A stretch of 64,000 nt of DNA from Candidatus Polarisedimenticolaceae bacterium (GCA_036275915.1 DASUCV010000018.1:1-64000), one strand, 5' to 3'; positions 46,812-54,760 are shown, counted from the first letter of the stretch. Program-made: numbers and translations. Notes: generated by a model not told the origin, from the sequence alone.

Positions 46812-46954
46812 GATCCCCCCAACACCGCCGCGACGGACTGCTGTAGATCCGTCCCTGCCTCGACGCGTGCAACCGAGAACGGTGTTGCTTCACAGCGCAT
46901 CGACTCGACCGTGGCTCGCCGGGATCGCGCGGGCCCTCGAAGCTCGCGACCCCG

Positions 46955-48268
46955 TCACTTCACGGTGAGCAGGTAGGGATCCGAGACCGCTCCGTCGGGG
47001 GGTGGATCGGCGACCGTCACTGAGACCATCGCCGGTCTCTTGATGTCACTGGGTGACAGCGAGGCCCGGAGAGCGGTGGGGCCGACGAACGCGGTCGGTC
47101 GATCGGCGCCATTCCACCGTACGACCGCGCCGGTGACGAACCCACTTCCAGACACCTCGAGAACGACCGTGGAGCCTTGTCCCTTCGTCTTTGCGATCGT
47201 GGCGCCCGTGATCACCGGCTTGGCGGCGTCTGGGGGCGGCGCGGGAGGTGTGGGGGCGTCGACGACGATCGGCGGGCCGGTGTCCACCACCGTGTTGTTC
47301 TGTCCGACGCCCCTCCCCGTCAAGTACTGGTGGGTGTGGTTCTCGAAGTCGGAGCGGAGCTTGTCGATCTCGTTTTGCAGATCGGCGAGGTTCCTCTGAA
47401 AGTCCGTCCCGATGTTGAACGTGATGTCGCCGGGCACCACGCCAGGCTCGTCGAAGCCGACTTGCTTGACCATGAAATCGACGAGGGGGTGCGCACCGGC
47501 CGGCGGCAGCCCCGGAAGATTGATCTCCGCATCGTCGGTGTGAATCTCACCGTCGATGTCCACCTCGATGTCGTAGGTTTTCCCGGTCTCGATAACGCCA
47601 TTCAAGGTCACGGTCTGGGATCCCGACTCCTGGCTCAGCGCGGCTATGGCACACTTGACACTCGTGGTCGCCACGCTGACCAACGAAGTCGGCACGGTGA
47701 GGCACTTCGAGATCCCGCCGTGGGACGCGCCGCTGAACCGGAAATCGTGGAGGATCGCGCCCTGGGTGTCCGGGTGCGCGGCATCGCCTTCGCGCAGCCG
47801 CACGTACATGTTGTCGTTGGCCCAGGCGAAGAAGCTGCCGGGGACCAGATTGTCGTTGAACAGCAGGCCCGCCCAGCTCACGGGCACAGTGACCGTGACC
47901 GGAACGAAGCTGGGCGCGGTGGCCCCGGCGACCGCGGGGACTCGGAACTCAGTCACGAACCTGGCGGTGGCGGTGGCATCCACGGGCTTGGGGAGTGTGG
48001 ACTCGCCGCTGTCGAGCTCGACGCGAAGTCGACCGCCATCGCACGACGCTTTGGCCGTGGTGAGGCGGATTCCTCCGCTCGGAACGGAATTCGGGATATT
48101 GATGGCAGTGAAGCAGGACGCCGCCGCCGCCGGGACGACGTGCACCCCGCCGGGATCCAGCACCTGCTCGACCGCCATCACTGGAGGCGGCGTGGCGAAG
48201 TTGGCGATGACGAGGAAAAAGAGAGTCGAGAACGACGATCGGAATCCGCGTCGTGTCGAAGCGCCCAT
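46955..48268 (-). CDS. Exported protein with IPT/TIG-like C-terminal domain
   Basis: A 437-residue protein. Signal peptide to about residue 32. The N-terminal 250 residues are beta-rich with three or four cysteines and are not recognised. A short coiled coil (LADLQNEIDKLRSDFENHTH) and Pro-rich linker (PTPPAPPPDAA) lead to an IPT/TIG-type immunoglobulin domain (KPVITGATIAKTKGQGSTVV, VSGSGFVTGAVVRWNG). Likely extracellular. It lies 143 bases upstream of the second kelch gene on the same strand. Confidence 0.75.
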   Translation of the reverse strand: MGASTRRGFRSSFSTLFFLVIANFATPPPVMAVEQVLDPGGVHVVPAAAASCFTAINIPNSVPSGGIRLTTAKASCDGGRLRVELDSGESTLPKPVDATATARFVTEFRVPAVAGATAPSFVPVTVTVPVSWAGLLFNDNLVPGSFFAWANDNMYVRLREGDAAHPDTQGAILHDFRFSGASHGGISKCLTVPTSLVSVATTSVKCAIAALSQESGSQTVTLNGVIETGKTYDIEVDIDGEIHTDDAEINLPGLPPAGAHPLVDFMVKQVGFDEPGVVPGDITFNIGTDFQRNLADLQNEIDKLRSDFENHTHQYLTGRGVGQNNTVVDTGPPIVVDAPTPPAPPPDAAKPVITGATIAKTKGQGSTVVLEVSGSGFVTGAVVRWNGADRPTAFVGPTALRASLSPSDIKRPAMVSVTVADPPPDGAVSDPYLLTVK

Positions 48269-48667
48269 GCTGACACCCCCACGCAGGCCCGAAAAGCCCT
48301 TCCGATCGGGTACGGTCTCGACGGGACTGCGTCAACCTCGAACTAGGGCCGGCGCGAGCAAGGGCACTCGGGTCGACCCCTGAGAGCGTCTCCAGGATGT
48401 CTCTACGGCTGCCCCGAATTGAGCGGATTCCAGCGGACTCCTGGGCAGTTGATCGATGATCGAACCGACGAGAAATGACGCCACGTCGTCAAACGGCGAT
48501 TCCCATCGCTGTTCTGTCTTGGTTCAGGGAACGAGTTCGATTCCTGCGCTCGAGGGCGCTAGGCTGCCCTACGCACCCCCGCCAGGAACCTCTCCAGCGG
48601 CGTGAGTACTTGCAGGGCTCACACGCCCCATGGTCCGCGCTCCTTCTCCCTTCTTCTCCGGGGAAGT
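48269..48667. other. Gene-free stretch
   Basis: No coding sequence is supported. The right part ends at the breakpoint (48692) where the duplicated mgtC block begins. Confidence 0.4.
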
Positions 48668-49024
48668 CTAGCGCGCATCAGGCGCGGCCTGAGCAACGAC
48701 CCAGAGGCTTGCGGCGGTCGTCAAGCCGAGAACGCTTCCCTGGTTCGCGGGGTGAAGAATGACGCCCGCACCGAGGAACCCGATCCCGGTGATGATCCCC
48801 TGCACAGCCCTGAGCACGCCGCCGGGATCGCCTGCGCCCGAAAGCTGGACGCTCGTCAAGGTGATCGCCGCGGCCCCGAGACCCACGAGCCCGTGCGTCC
48901 GCAGCCCTGCCGGCTTGTGGCGGAGCTCACGATCGAGCCCAATCACGCTTCTGATGGCCACCGCTGCGATTAGCCGGACCAAGGTCATGGCGAGCGGCAT
49001 GGGTGATCCCGTGCTTTCTGTCAT
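48668..49024 (-). pseudogene. MgtC/SapB-family gene, 3'-truncated duplicate
   Basis: The first 112 residues equal the intact gene at 36602-37087 except for a few changes (for example IRSVIGLDRE for IGSAIGLDRE). Similarity stops abruptly after SLWVVA at 48692, and the frame adds QAAPDAR and a stop. The last helices are lost, so the product is probably not functional. Confidence 0.9.
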
Positions 49025-49127
49025 CGGTTCTCCTCGCCCTTCCTGTCGCTCGCTCGGCTGGTTGCGTCACGGACACCCGATCGTGAGTTGATCTTACCGC
49101 GATCTACCACATTGATATCTTGGCAGG

Positions 49128-49373
49128 ATGAACGGCTGGCATGTCTACGTCCTGCGGTGTCGCGATGCCACGCTCTATACCGGTGTTACCGTCGATGTTC
49201 CAAGGCGCCTAGTTGAGCATGAGGCCGGGACCGGCGCGAAGTACACCCGCAGCCGGCTACCGGTCGTCCTCGTCTACCACGAGCATCAGCCCAGTCGCTC
49301 CAGCGCGCTCAGGCGCGAGGCGGAGCTGCGACGGATGGGACGTGAGGCCAAGCTCGCGTTGATCGAACGGTAG
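49128..49373 (+). CDS. Small GIY-YIG nuclease-family protein (intact copy)
   Basis: An 81-residue single-domain protein of the UvrC-N/YhbQ type. The GIY and YIG equivalents are HVYVLRCRDATLYTGVT; the conserved Arg and Glu are in RRLVEHEAGTGAKYTRSR and SALRREAELRRMGREAK. It is divergent from the truncated mgtC. A related gene is at 62394 and a decayed one at 37189. Confidence 0.88.
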   Translation: MNGWHVYVLRCRDATLYTGVTVDVPRRLVEHEAGTGAKYTRSRLPVVLVYHEHQPSRSSALRREAELRRMGREAKLALIER

Positions 49374-49382
49374 TCGGTTCGA

Positions 49383-49532
49383 GCGCCCAACCTCCTCGCT
49401 CGCACCAAATTGGGGGAAAGCACGAGGGTGGTGGGGCTGGGCGCTCGCCTGCGATGAAGTACGCGGACCCTGGCTTGGAGTCCACATCTCACGGCGAGTT
49501 GGGTTGCCGGCCGGCAACACGCGGCGGTGACA
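49383..49532. repeat. Intergenic repeat downstream of the mgtC/GIY-YIG block, copy 2
   Basis: Similar to 37845-37995: GCGCCCAACCTCCTCGCTCG near the left end and GGGGCTGGGCGCTC further on form an imperfect inverted repeat; GAGTTGGGTTGC follows. It travels with the mgtC/GIY-YIG block. Confidence 0.75.
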
Positions 49533-49596
49533 ATCAGCAATACACCGAAACGGCACTTGCCAGTAGGATCTAAAAACTCGCGCTAGGAGACTGCCT

Positions 49597-49683
49597 ATGG
49601 GCGATCGACTCCGCCGCTGGATCGGACTTGTCGCGGCGAGCTTTGGGGTGATTCTGCTCGGCTTCCTGAGAAGATTGGGATGA
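49597..49683 (+). CDS. 28-residue membrane microprotein
   Basis: ATG 49597 follows AGGAGA by 6 bases. The peptide has a basic head (MGDRLRRW), one hydrophobic stretch (IGLVAASFGVILLGFL) and a basic tail (RRLG). Its TGA overlaps the ATG of the next small membrane gene (ATGA), which argues for real translation. Function unknown. Confidence 0.5.
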   Translation: MGDRLRRWIGLVAASFGVILLGFLRRLG

Positions 49684-49883
49684 AACAGCTTTCGTGGTGG
49701 TGGTTGATCGCCATCGTTGTCATGAATGTCCTCGCTCTTCACATGGGGATTACAACAAAAGTTGACAGCGAGGATCCGCGAGTAAGGGCGCTGCAGGGGT
49801 ACGCTCGCAACGCGGGCTTTATAATTGGTATCGGCGGTTGGTTGTTCGCAATCAAAGTCTTGCTATTTCTGCTAGACCAATAG
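49680..49883 (+). CDS. Small two-helix membrane protein
   Basis: A 67-residue protein with two hydrophobic helices (WWWLIAIVVMNVLALHMGI; FIIGIGGWLFAIKVLLFLL) joined by a charged loop. It is coupled by a 4-base overlap to the 28-residue peptide gene upstream. No family recognised. Such pairs occur in toxin-like or stress membrane peptides, but nothing here proves that. Confidence 0.55.
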   Translation: MKQLSWWWLIAIVVMNVLALHMGITTKVDSEDPRVRALQGYARNAGFIIGIGGWLFAIKVLLFLLDQ

Positions 49884-49900
49884 AAACCAGGCCCTCTTCA

Positions 49901-50398
49901 GTGCGCGCACGCTCTCGGATCGGTCAGGCAGTCCTGCTTTGCGGTGGCCTTCTAATGGGGGAGGCGAGGGCCGATATCGCTACGTCCATTAAGTACTCCA
50001 CCTCAGCGGAGGTCGCGAGTTGTCTTGCACGACTTGGCAACGATTTCCAAGTCAACGCCGACGTGAATCCGTTCTACCTGGGCGGCGACTTCAACGGTGA
50101 CGGTCGAACGGATTACGCGGTTGCGATTCGTCATGCGAGATCGCGAGGCATAGCAGTCTGTTGGGCTGATGGAAGTCACGTGGTCCTTGGAGCCGGCTCG
50201 ACGTTCCACGGGATGAGCGATCTCGATTTCGCCGGTTGGACGTTTCATTCCAAGCGACAACCTGTCCAGCGCGGAGTAGGGGAGGCCAAACTCCCCAAGC
50301 TCATCGGCGATGCGATTCTTCTCAGATGGGAGGAGTCCGCTAGCGCGCTCGTGCTCTGGAACGGCAATCAGTTTCAGTGGTACCAACAGGGAGACTAG
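49901..50398 (+). CDS. Exported protein with FG-GAP-like motif
   Basis: A 165-residue protein from GTG 49901 with a signal peptide (QAVLLCGGLLMGEARA). The motif GGDFNGDGRTDYAVA resembles a calcium-binding FG-GAP/integrin-type loop. Two cysteines are in the mature part. Function unknown. It starts 17 bases after the two-helix protein and is likely in the same transcript. Confidence 0.6.
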   Translation: MRARSRIGQAVLLCGGLLMGEARADIATSIKYSTSAEVASCLARLGNDFQVNADVNPFYLGGDFNGDGRTDYAVAIRHARSRGIAVCWADGSHVVLGAGSTFHGMSDLDFAGWTFHSKRQPVQRGVGEAKLPKLIGDAILLRWEESASALVLWNGNQFQWYQQGD

Positions 50399-50840
50399 CT
50401 CGAAGTCCGTCATCTTGATTGGAAGGGACGCGAGCGATTCAGTGACGACGCCGTTATCTCGCCGTTTAGTCCGATAAGCCTCGAAGATGAGCCGTTCGCT
50501 GTCTCGAACACGTGCCGCGTGTCGTGGTTGAACCGTAAGACGACATGTCGCGGACGTTCGTGAAATGCGTTCATGAATCTCGGCGGTCAGAGTTCCGCTG
50601 CACCTTGAGCTACCCGTCGATGGCCGCGGGAGCGAACGCGGACTCGATCGCGCACCACTTCACGCGAAGCTGTCGACGTCGCTCGCGTGCGGCACGACGA
50701 TCTCGTTCCGGATCGACTTCGCGGCGAATGAGGGGTCACGGAGCAGCACGTCCAGACGGTCGGCCAGCCCTTTGCGCCCAGTAGCGGAACCAACTCGACT
50801 CGCTCCCGGCCGTTCCGGGAGCGAGCCGCCAGGCCACAGG
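50399..50840. other. Gene-free stretch with a repeat and a possible gene tail
   Basis: Contains the 92-bp repeat (50516-50607). On the minus strand a frame reading LADRLDVLLRDPSFAA and on to AIDG, then TAG near 50,620, could be the end of a lost gene; no start is found. Confidence 0.35.
50516..50607. repeat. 92-bp intergenic repeat, copy 1
   Basis: Matches 53749-53840 at 91 of 92 bases. Contains the palindrome GGTTGAACC and the inverted pair TGTCGT / ACGACA, so the left half can form a hairpin. Degenerate copies are at 25722 and 40887. Confidence 0.9.
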
Positions 50841-51149
50841 TCAGGCGTGGACGACGTCGGGGGTCAGCGCGAGGACCGTCTCGTACATGTGGACGGTCGG
50901 CGTTCCTTCGAGGACGGCGTTGAGCTTCTTGAGGACCTCGGGGAAGGTCTTCGTGTTGTAGGTCTCAGCACAGGCGCGATCGTCCCACACCGAGAGGCTC
51001 AAGCCCGTGTTCTTCTCCACGACCGTGACGATCTGGCGGAACCCCTTCTCCTTCTTCATGACCGGTAAGACGTCCGTGTTCATGAGACGCTTGAACTCGT
51101 CGACTTTGCCGGCCTTGACCGTGAACTGAACGTTGCGACCGAAACTCAT
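50841..51149 (-). CDS. Small ABM/dimeric alpha-beta barrel-type protein
   Basis: A 102-residue cytoplasmic protein starting at ATG 51149 behind GGGAG. The sequence has the alternating plan of antibiotic biosynthesis monooxygenase-like domains: VQFTVKAGKVDEFKRLM, EKGFRQIVTVV and SVWDDRACAETYNTKTFPEV. Such proteins act as small oxygenases or stress proteins. No catalytic residue can be assigned. It is next to the Hsp20 gene on the same strand. Confidence 0.65.
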   Translation of the reverse strand: MSFGRNVQFTVKAGKVDEFKRLMNTDVLPVMKKEKGFRQIVTVVEKNTGLSLSVWDDRACAETYNTKTFPEVLKKLNAVLEGTPTVHMYETVLALTPDVVHA

Positions 51150-51294
51150 GGTAAAGCTCCCTTCGTCCTTGTAGGTGCGGAATGCATGGATTCCCGGAGC
51201 ATCCCCCGCACAAGGTTTGCGAAGGTGGCTGCGACTGGACCAGGGGGGAACCCGGATCAAGGCGTCGCGTGACGCCGGTGGGGACTTCGAGCGA

Positions 51295-51735
51295 TCAGGC
51301 GGCGTTGATCTCGACCCGCTTGGGCTTCGCCATCTCGGCCTTGGGCACGATCACCTCGAGCACGCCGTCCTTGTAGGTCGCGGCGATCCTCGCGGCATCG
51401 ACCGTGGTGGGAAGCGAGAAGCTCCGGGTGAACGCCCCATACACCCTCTCCAGCCTGTACGCGCTCTCTTCTTGGACATCGGTGTCGCGCTCGCGCCGCC
51501 CGTGGAGGGTCAGCACGCCGTTCTCGATCTGGACGTCCATGTCGTCCTTCCGGACGCCCGGGACCTCGGCACGAATGACGAGTTGTTCTTGGGTTTCGAA
51601 GATGTCGACGGGCGGGGCCCACGTATCAACTGACTCTTTGACACGCGGAGCGTGGTTGTTGCCGACGGCGGCAGGGTCGATCTCCTGGTTTCTTGCGAGG
51701 TACTCGCGTACCGGATCCAAGCGAACGAGTCTCAT
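51295..51735 (-). CDS. Small heat-shock protein (Hsp20/alpha-crystallin family)
   Basis: ATP-independent holdase of 146 residues. The alpha-crystallin domain spans about 40-140: WAPPVDIFETQEQLVIRAEV, GVRKDDMDVQIENGVLTLHG, and AATYKDGVLEVIVPK. The C-terminal tail has KPKRVEINA. ATG 51735 follows GAGG. It is divergent from a CIRCE-controlled groES-derived gene, so heat-shock control is likely. Confidence 0.93.
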   Translation of the reverse strand: MRLVRLDPVREYLARNQEIDPAAVGNNHAPRVKESVDTWAPPVDIFETQEQLVIRAEVPGVRKDDMDVQIENGVLTLHGRRERDTDVQEESAYRLERVYGAFTRSFSLPTTVDAARIAATYKDGVLEVIVPKAEMAKPKRVEINAA

Positions 51736-51925
51736 GACGTAATCCTCTTTGGGGTCGCGATGCAGGGTGGGCTGCGACATCCCCTGAGATAAGACGCGGA
51801 TCGTAGGAGTCAAGCCTGCTTGCGAAGTCGTACTGCGACGACCCTGCTCCGCGCTCGATCGCAAACCTCTGCGCCAGGAACCGGGGGACTCGCCGCTCAT
51901 TGTCGAACGACTCCGCGCGCGGGCC

Positions 51926-51954
51926 TTGACAGCTGCCTTGGCGAGTTCCATAGC
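51926..51954 (+). promoter_or_regulatory. Candidate heat-shock promoter of the groES-derived gene
   Basis: A perfect -35 box TTGACA (51926-51931) is followed 17 bases on by CATAGC (51949-51954), a weak -10. The CIRCE-like operator begins right behind, where HrcA would block initiation. Confidence 0.45.
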
Positions 51955-51955
51955 G

Positions 51956-51982
51956 ATAACACTCGGCATGAGCGAGTGCTAT
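51956..51982. promoter_or_regulatory. CIRCE-like HrcA operator
   Basis: ATAACACTC, 9 spacer bases, GAGTGCTAT: an inverted repeat matching the CIRCE consensus TTAGCACTC-N9-GAGTGCTAA at most positions, with the exact spacer. It lies about 58 bases before the groES-derived start, the usual place in groESL operons. Confidence 0.75.
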
Positions 51983-52039
51983 CGGGGCTCTCCAACTCTG
52001 TTGGCCGACATGATTCTCAAGACCATGGAGGTGGAGCAT

Positions 52040-52912
52040 ATGAAGTTCCGGGCGCTCGAAGACCGAATCCTCGTTCAGCGGATCGACGTAAAGGAACAGA
52101 AGCACGGCAACATCATCGTCCCGGACTCGGCGAAGGAGAAGCTGATGGAGGGGAAAGTGATCGCGGTCGGGTCGGGCATGAAGACTGGAACCGGAGTTCT
52201 CCTCTTGCTCCTTTTGACGAGTCTCTCCGCCGTCGCATCGACTCCGGCGGCTCCATCCCCTCCGCATTCGCACGCGAAAAGCTATGGCAGCGGGTGGGAG
52301 TGCGACCGCGGCTACCAGATGAATGAGAACTCGTGCGCGGCCGTCATGGTGCCGGTGAATGCTCGCCTGGATTCCAGCGGGAATGGATGGGACTGCGACC
52401 GAGGCTATCGTAGCGTCGCGGGCGTGTGCGAGGCGATTCAGGTGCCGCCGCACGCGTACCTCGATTCGCGCGGTCGCGGATGGCAATGCGATCGGGGTTA
52501 TCACGAGCTCCGCGACGCCTGCAGCGCCGTCGTGGTCCCCGCGAACGCCTATCTGGCCTCCGACGGCGCCCGTTGGAATTGCGACCGGGGCTACCGGATG
52601 ATCGACCAGTCGTGCGTGGCCGTCATGGTGCCCGCGAACGCTTACCTGGCGTGTTCCAGCGATGATTGGGAGTGCGGCCGCGGCTTTCGCAAAGTCGGCG
52701 AATCGTGTGAAGCACTCAAGGTCCCGCAGCATGGCTACCTCGTGCGCTCGGGGAACGACTGGGACTGCGATCGGGGCTACCGGAGAGATGGCGACTTCTG
52801 CGCCACCCTGACAACGCCGCCGAATGCGCATCTCGATTACTCGGGAAACGACTGGGCATGTGACGCCGGCTTCGATCGCAGCGCGGGAGGCTGCCATGCC
52901 TCAACTCCCTGA
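52040..52912 (+). CDS. Chimera: GroES N terminus fused in frame to an exported cysteine-rich repeat protein
   Basis: ATG 52040 follows GGAGGTGGAGCAT. Residues 1-46 are GroES (ALEDRILVQRID, GNIIVPDSAKEKLMEGKVIA, VGSG) and stop halfway through the fold. Residue 47 is Met (ATG 52178) and opens a signal-peptide-like stretch (MKTGTGVLLLLLLTSLSAVA). Seven repeats of about 31 residues follow, each built on W-x-CDRGY ... C-x-x-x-x-x-P-x-N/H-A-x-L. No stop separates the parts. Either a true fusion under heat-shock control, or translation re-starts at 52178. No groEL follows. Confidence 0.8.
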   Translation: MKFRALEDRILVQRIDVKEQKHGNIIVPDSAKEKLMEGKVIAVGSGMKTGTGVLLLLLLTSLSAVASTPAAPSPPHSHAKSYGSGWECDRGYQMNENSCAAVMVPVNARLDSSGNGWDCDRGYRSVAGVCEAIQVPPHAYLDSRGRGWQCDRGYHELRDACSAVVVPANAYLASDGARWNCDRGYRMIDQSCVAVMVPANAYLACSSDDWECGRGFRKVGESCEALKVPQHGYLVRSGNDWDCDRGYRRDGDFCATLTTPPNAHLDYSGNDWACDAGFDRSAGGCHASTP

Positions 52913-53302
52913 CGAGCCAATCGGGAAACGGGCCTTATCCGGCTACCTTACCGGCCAGATCCTGGTCCAAGGGATCGGTGTAACGCGGATGTGAGCAGAT
53001 CGAGCCCGGAGATGTGGCAGGGCATCACCGACCGCGACTGCGGCGTGTACTTCCTCGGCAAACCCCCGCTGCCGCGCTCGGAGTCGGGTCAAGGGCTCGG
53101 TAGGGTATCGCCCCATACACAGCGCCGGTGTGGGAGGTGTACGGTAAGTCTGGGTTCTGGCCCGCATCTTCTCGTACTGAAACGAAAGTGCGGTGCGCCG
53201 AAGCGTGTTGAACGCTAGGCGTTTCTGTTTGACCCGACGGATCGGGTGGATGGCTAGAACCCGAGGAGAGGCGTCCCAATTGAGGTCGCCAGGAGTTTCA
53301 GC
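52913..53302. other. Gene-free stretch with a repeat
   Basis: Holds the 66-bp repeat (53082-53147) and the 5' leader of the RRM gene. A short frame before the repeat (MWQGITDRDCGVYFLG) is not recognised. Confidence 0.35.
53082..53147. repeat. 66-bp repeat, copy 2
   Basis: Identical over its whole length to 33864-33929; the flanks differ. Confidence 0.85.
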
Positions 53303-53623
53303 ATGGGCAGCAGACTGTATGTCGGCAATCTTCCTTTCACGGCGGACGACTCACAAGTCCGCGAACTCTTTTCCCAGGGCGGACGCACGGTCACCGAGGT
53401 CAAGCTGGTGACCGACCGGGATACTGGCCGCCCCCGCGGCTTCGGCTTCGTCGAGATGGGTAATTCCGCCGACGCCGACGGCGCGATCCGCGATCTGAAC
53501 GGCCAAGATTTCGGCGGCCGGGCCCTGACGGTGAACGAGGCGAAAGAGCGCACGCCTGGCGGTGGCGGATTCGGCGGGGGTAACGGCGGCGGTGGCGGTC
53601 GCGGTGAGAATCGTCGCTACTAG
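53303..53623 (+). CDS. RRM-type RNA-binding protein
   Basis: A 106-residue protein with one RNA recognition motif: RNP2 is LYVGNL at residues 5-10 and RNP1 is RGFGFVEM near residue 46. A Gly-rich tail (GGGGFGGGNGGGGGRG) follows. This plan is that of the bacterial glycine-rich RNA-binding proteins, often cold-induced. ATG 53303 follows AGGAG. A textbook terminator is just downstream, so it is a single-gene unit. Confidence 0.95.
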   Translation: MGSRLYVGNLPFTADDSQVRELFSQGGRTVTEVKLVTDRDTGRPRGFGFVEMGNSADADGAIRDLNGQDFGGRALTVNEAKERTPGGGGFGGGNGGGGGRGENRRY

Positions 53624-53652
53624 TCTTTGTAGTCAATTTGACGATTTCATTG

Positions 53653-53684
53653 GGGGCACAGCTTCGGCTGTGCCCCTTCTTCTT
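53653..53684 (+). terminator. Rho-independent terminator of the RRM gene
   Basis: A perfect 10-bp stem (GGGGCACAGC / GCTGTGCCCC) closed by a TTCG tetraloop and followed by TTCTTCTT, 29 bases after the stop codon. Confidence 0.9.
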
Positions 53685-53748
53685 ACGCCGGCCGAGTTAG
53701 ACACGCTCGCAGGACACATGTGAGCCGTTCGATGTCCCCAACGCGCGT

Positions 53749-53840
53749 CGCGTGTCGTGGTTTAACCGTAAGACGACATGTCGCGGACGTTCGTGAAATG
53801 CGTTCATGAATCTCGGCGGTCAGAGTTCCGCTGCACCTTG
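53749..53840. repeat. 92-bp intergenic repeat, copy 2
   Basis: Differs from 50516-50607 at one base (GGTTTAACC in place of GGTTGAACC). It lies about 80 bases before a small secreted-peptide gene, while copy 1 precedes no gene on the same strand. Confidence 0.9.
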
Positions 53841-53922
53841 GCTGCTCCACGTCGCCGGTCGTGTAACATCCGTCGTCGAATCCGTACGGGCGGAACCCCG
53901 TCTCTCTTTCGAGGAGGAAACC

Positions 53923-54144
53923 ATGATTCGTCGAGCAATGCAGTTCATCTTCGGCGCCGCGCTCGTAACTGCCTTCGTCGTCGGTGTTTCGGTTTTCGCC
54001 ACCCCCGCTCAGGCCTTCTTCGGGCACTGCATCTGCCCCGACAACTATGCCCCTGTGACGTGCTCAAACGGTGTCACGTATGCAAATTCCTGCCTGGCCG
54101 GCTGCGCCCACGCGACCGGCTGCGTGCGCAGCGGAGACATTTGA
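53923..54144 (+). CDS. Small exported Kazal-like protein
   Basis: A 73-residue protein behind GAGGAGGAAACC. Signal peptide of about 29 residues (ending TPAQA). The mature part CICPDNYAPVTCSNGVTYAN and SCLAGCAHATGC follows the Kazal serine-protease-inhibitor pattern (C-x-C-P...PVC...NG-x-TY-x-N-x-C). Likely a secreted protease inhibitor. It is the first of several tiny cysteine-rich exported genes in the next 5 kb. Confidence 0.75.
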   Translation: MIRRAMQFIFGAALVTAFVVGVSVFATPAQAFFGHCICPDNYAPVTCSNGVTYANSCLAGCAHATGCVRSGDI

Positions 54145-54346
54145 GCGGTTTTCCTGCGAGACGACCGTCCGGCTCCGGTCACCGGGCGGACCGAGCACGC
54201 GTGTCGATTGCGGAGATCCCGAACAGGCACTTTGTTTCGAAGGCGGACCGGAATCGGTGGGTGCCCTCACTCTTGCGGCCGGAGCTTCCCGCGTGGGAGT
54301 AAAATCGGCGACGGTCGTTTGGCGTAAGTTAACAGGAGGAACGCTC

Positions 54347-54529
54347 ATGCGCAGAAAACTCTTGGTCACTTTGCTTGTAGCGTCCGCTATCTTCGGAATC
54401 GCCTCTGTTCTGACGACTCCGGCCGCTGCAGCGAGCTCGTGCCCGAAGGGCTCCCACTTGATCACCTGCGCGGATGGACGCCACTTCTGTTGTCCGAACA
54501 ACGCGCTCTGCATCTTTTGCCTGAACTAG
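54347..54529 (+). CDS. Small exported six-cysteine peptide
   Basis: A 60-residue product behind AGGAGGAACGCTC. Signal peptide about 30 residues (ending TPAAAA). The mature peptide has CPKGSHLITCADGRHFCCPN and then NALCIFCLN, six cysteines with a CC pair. A decayed homologue is at 56139-56252 on the other strand; both are followed by a GC-rich hairpin. Role unknown; toxin, signal or metal carrier are all possible. Confidence 0.65.
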   Translation: MRRKLLVTLLVASAIFGIASVLTTPAAAASSCPKGSHLITCADGRHFCCPNNALCIFCLN

Positions 54530-54542
54530 CTCTGTCCTGATC

Positions 54543-54564
54543 CCCGGCCGCGCTGGCGGCCGGG
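54543..54564 (+). terminator. GC-rich hairpin after the six-cysteine gene
   Basis: A perfect 9-bp stem, CCCGGCCGC / GCGGCCGGG, with loop GCTG, 13 bases after the stop. There is no T tract, so Rho-independent termination is uncertain. Confidence 0.5.
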
Positions 54565-54639
54565 TGCGCGTCCCGTCGACCAGCTCTCGTGCCGATCGCG
54601 AGCGCGTCTTGCTCGGGCAATTAGTACGGAGCGTGGGGC

Positions 54640-54760
54640 TCAGCAGGTCAGCCCGCGCAGCCTCCCGGCCATTTCCTGGTCCGAAGGATGGGTGTACACG
54701 ATCGTGGTACGCGGCGACGTTCCCCGCCTATTTTCGTGCGCCCATTTCCGCCGGAACGCG
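54640..54760 (-). pseudogene. Tyrosine recombinase C-terminal remnant (copy 2)
   Basis: The minus frame ends TTIVYTHPSDQEMAGRLRGL-TC at TGA 54640-54642: the terminal helix of a phage-type integrase with the nucleophilic Tyr. The preceding codons (AFRRKWAHENRRGTSPR) do not show the usual H-x-x-R or GH boxes, so only about the last 25 codons are clearly integrase. It is similar in DNA to copy 1 at 30871-30946. Confidence 0.55.

Noticed and set aside
50611-50785. Minus-strand frame LADRLDVLLRDPSFAA
   Set aside because: No start codon, no homologue recognised, and it ends after about 50 codons; noted only as a possible gene tail.
25722-53840. Integron attC sites, because the repeats hold GTTGAAC-like words and small genes are nearby
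   Set aside because: Genes lie in both orientations, the repeats do not separate single genes regularly, and no integron integrase was found.
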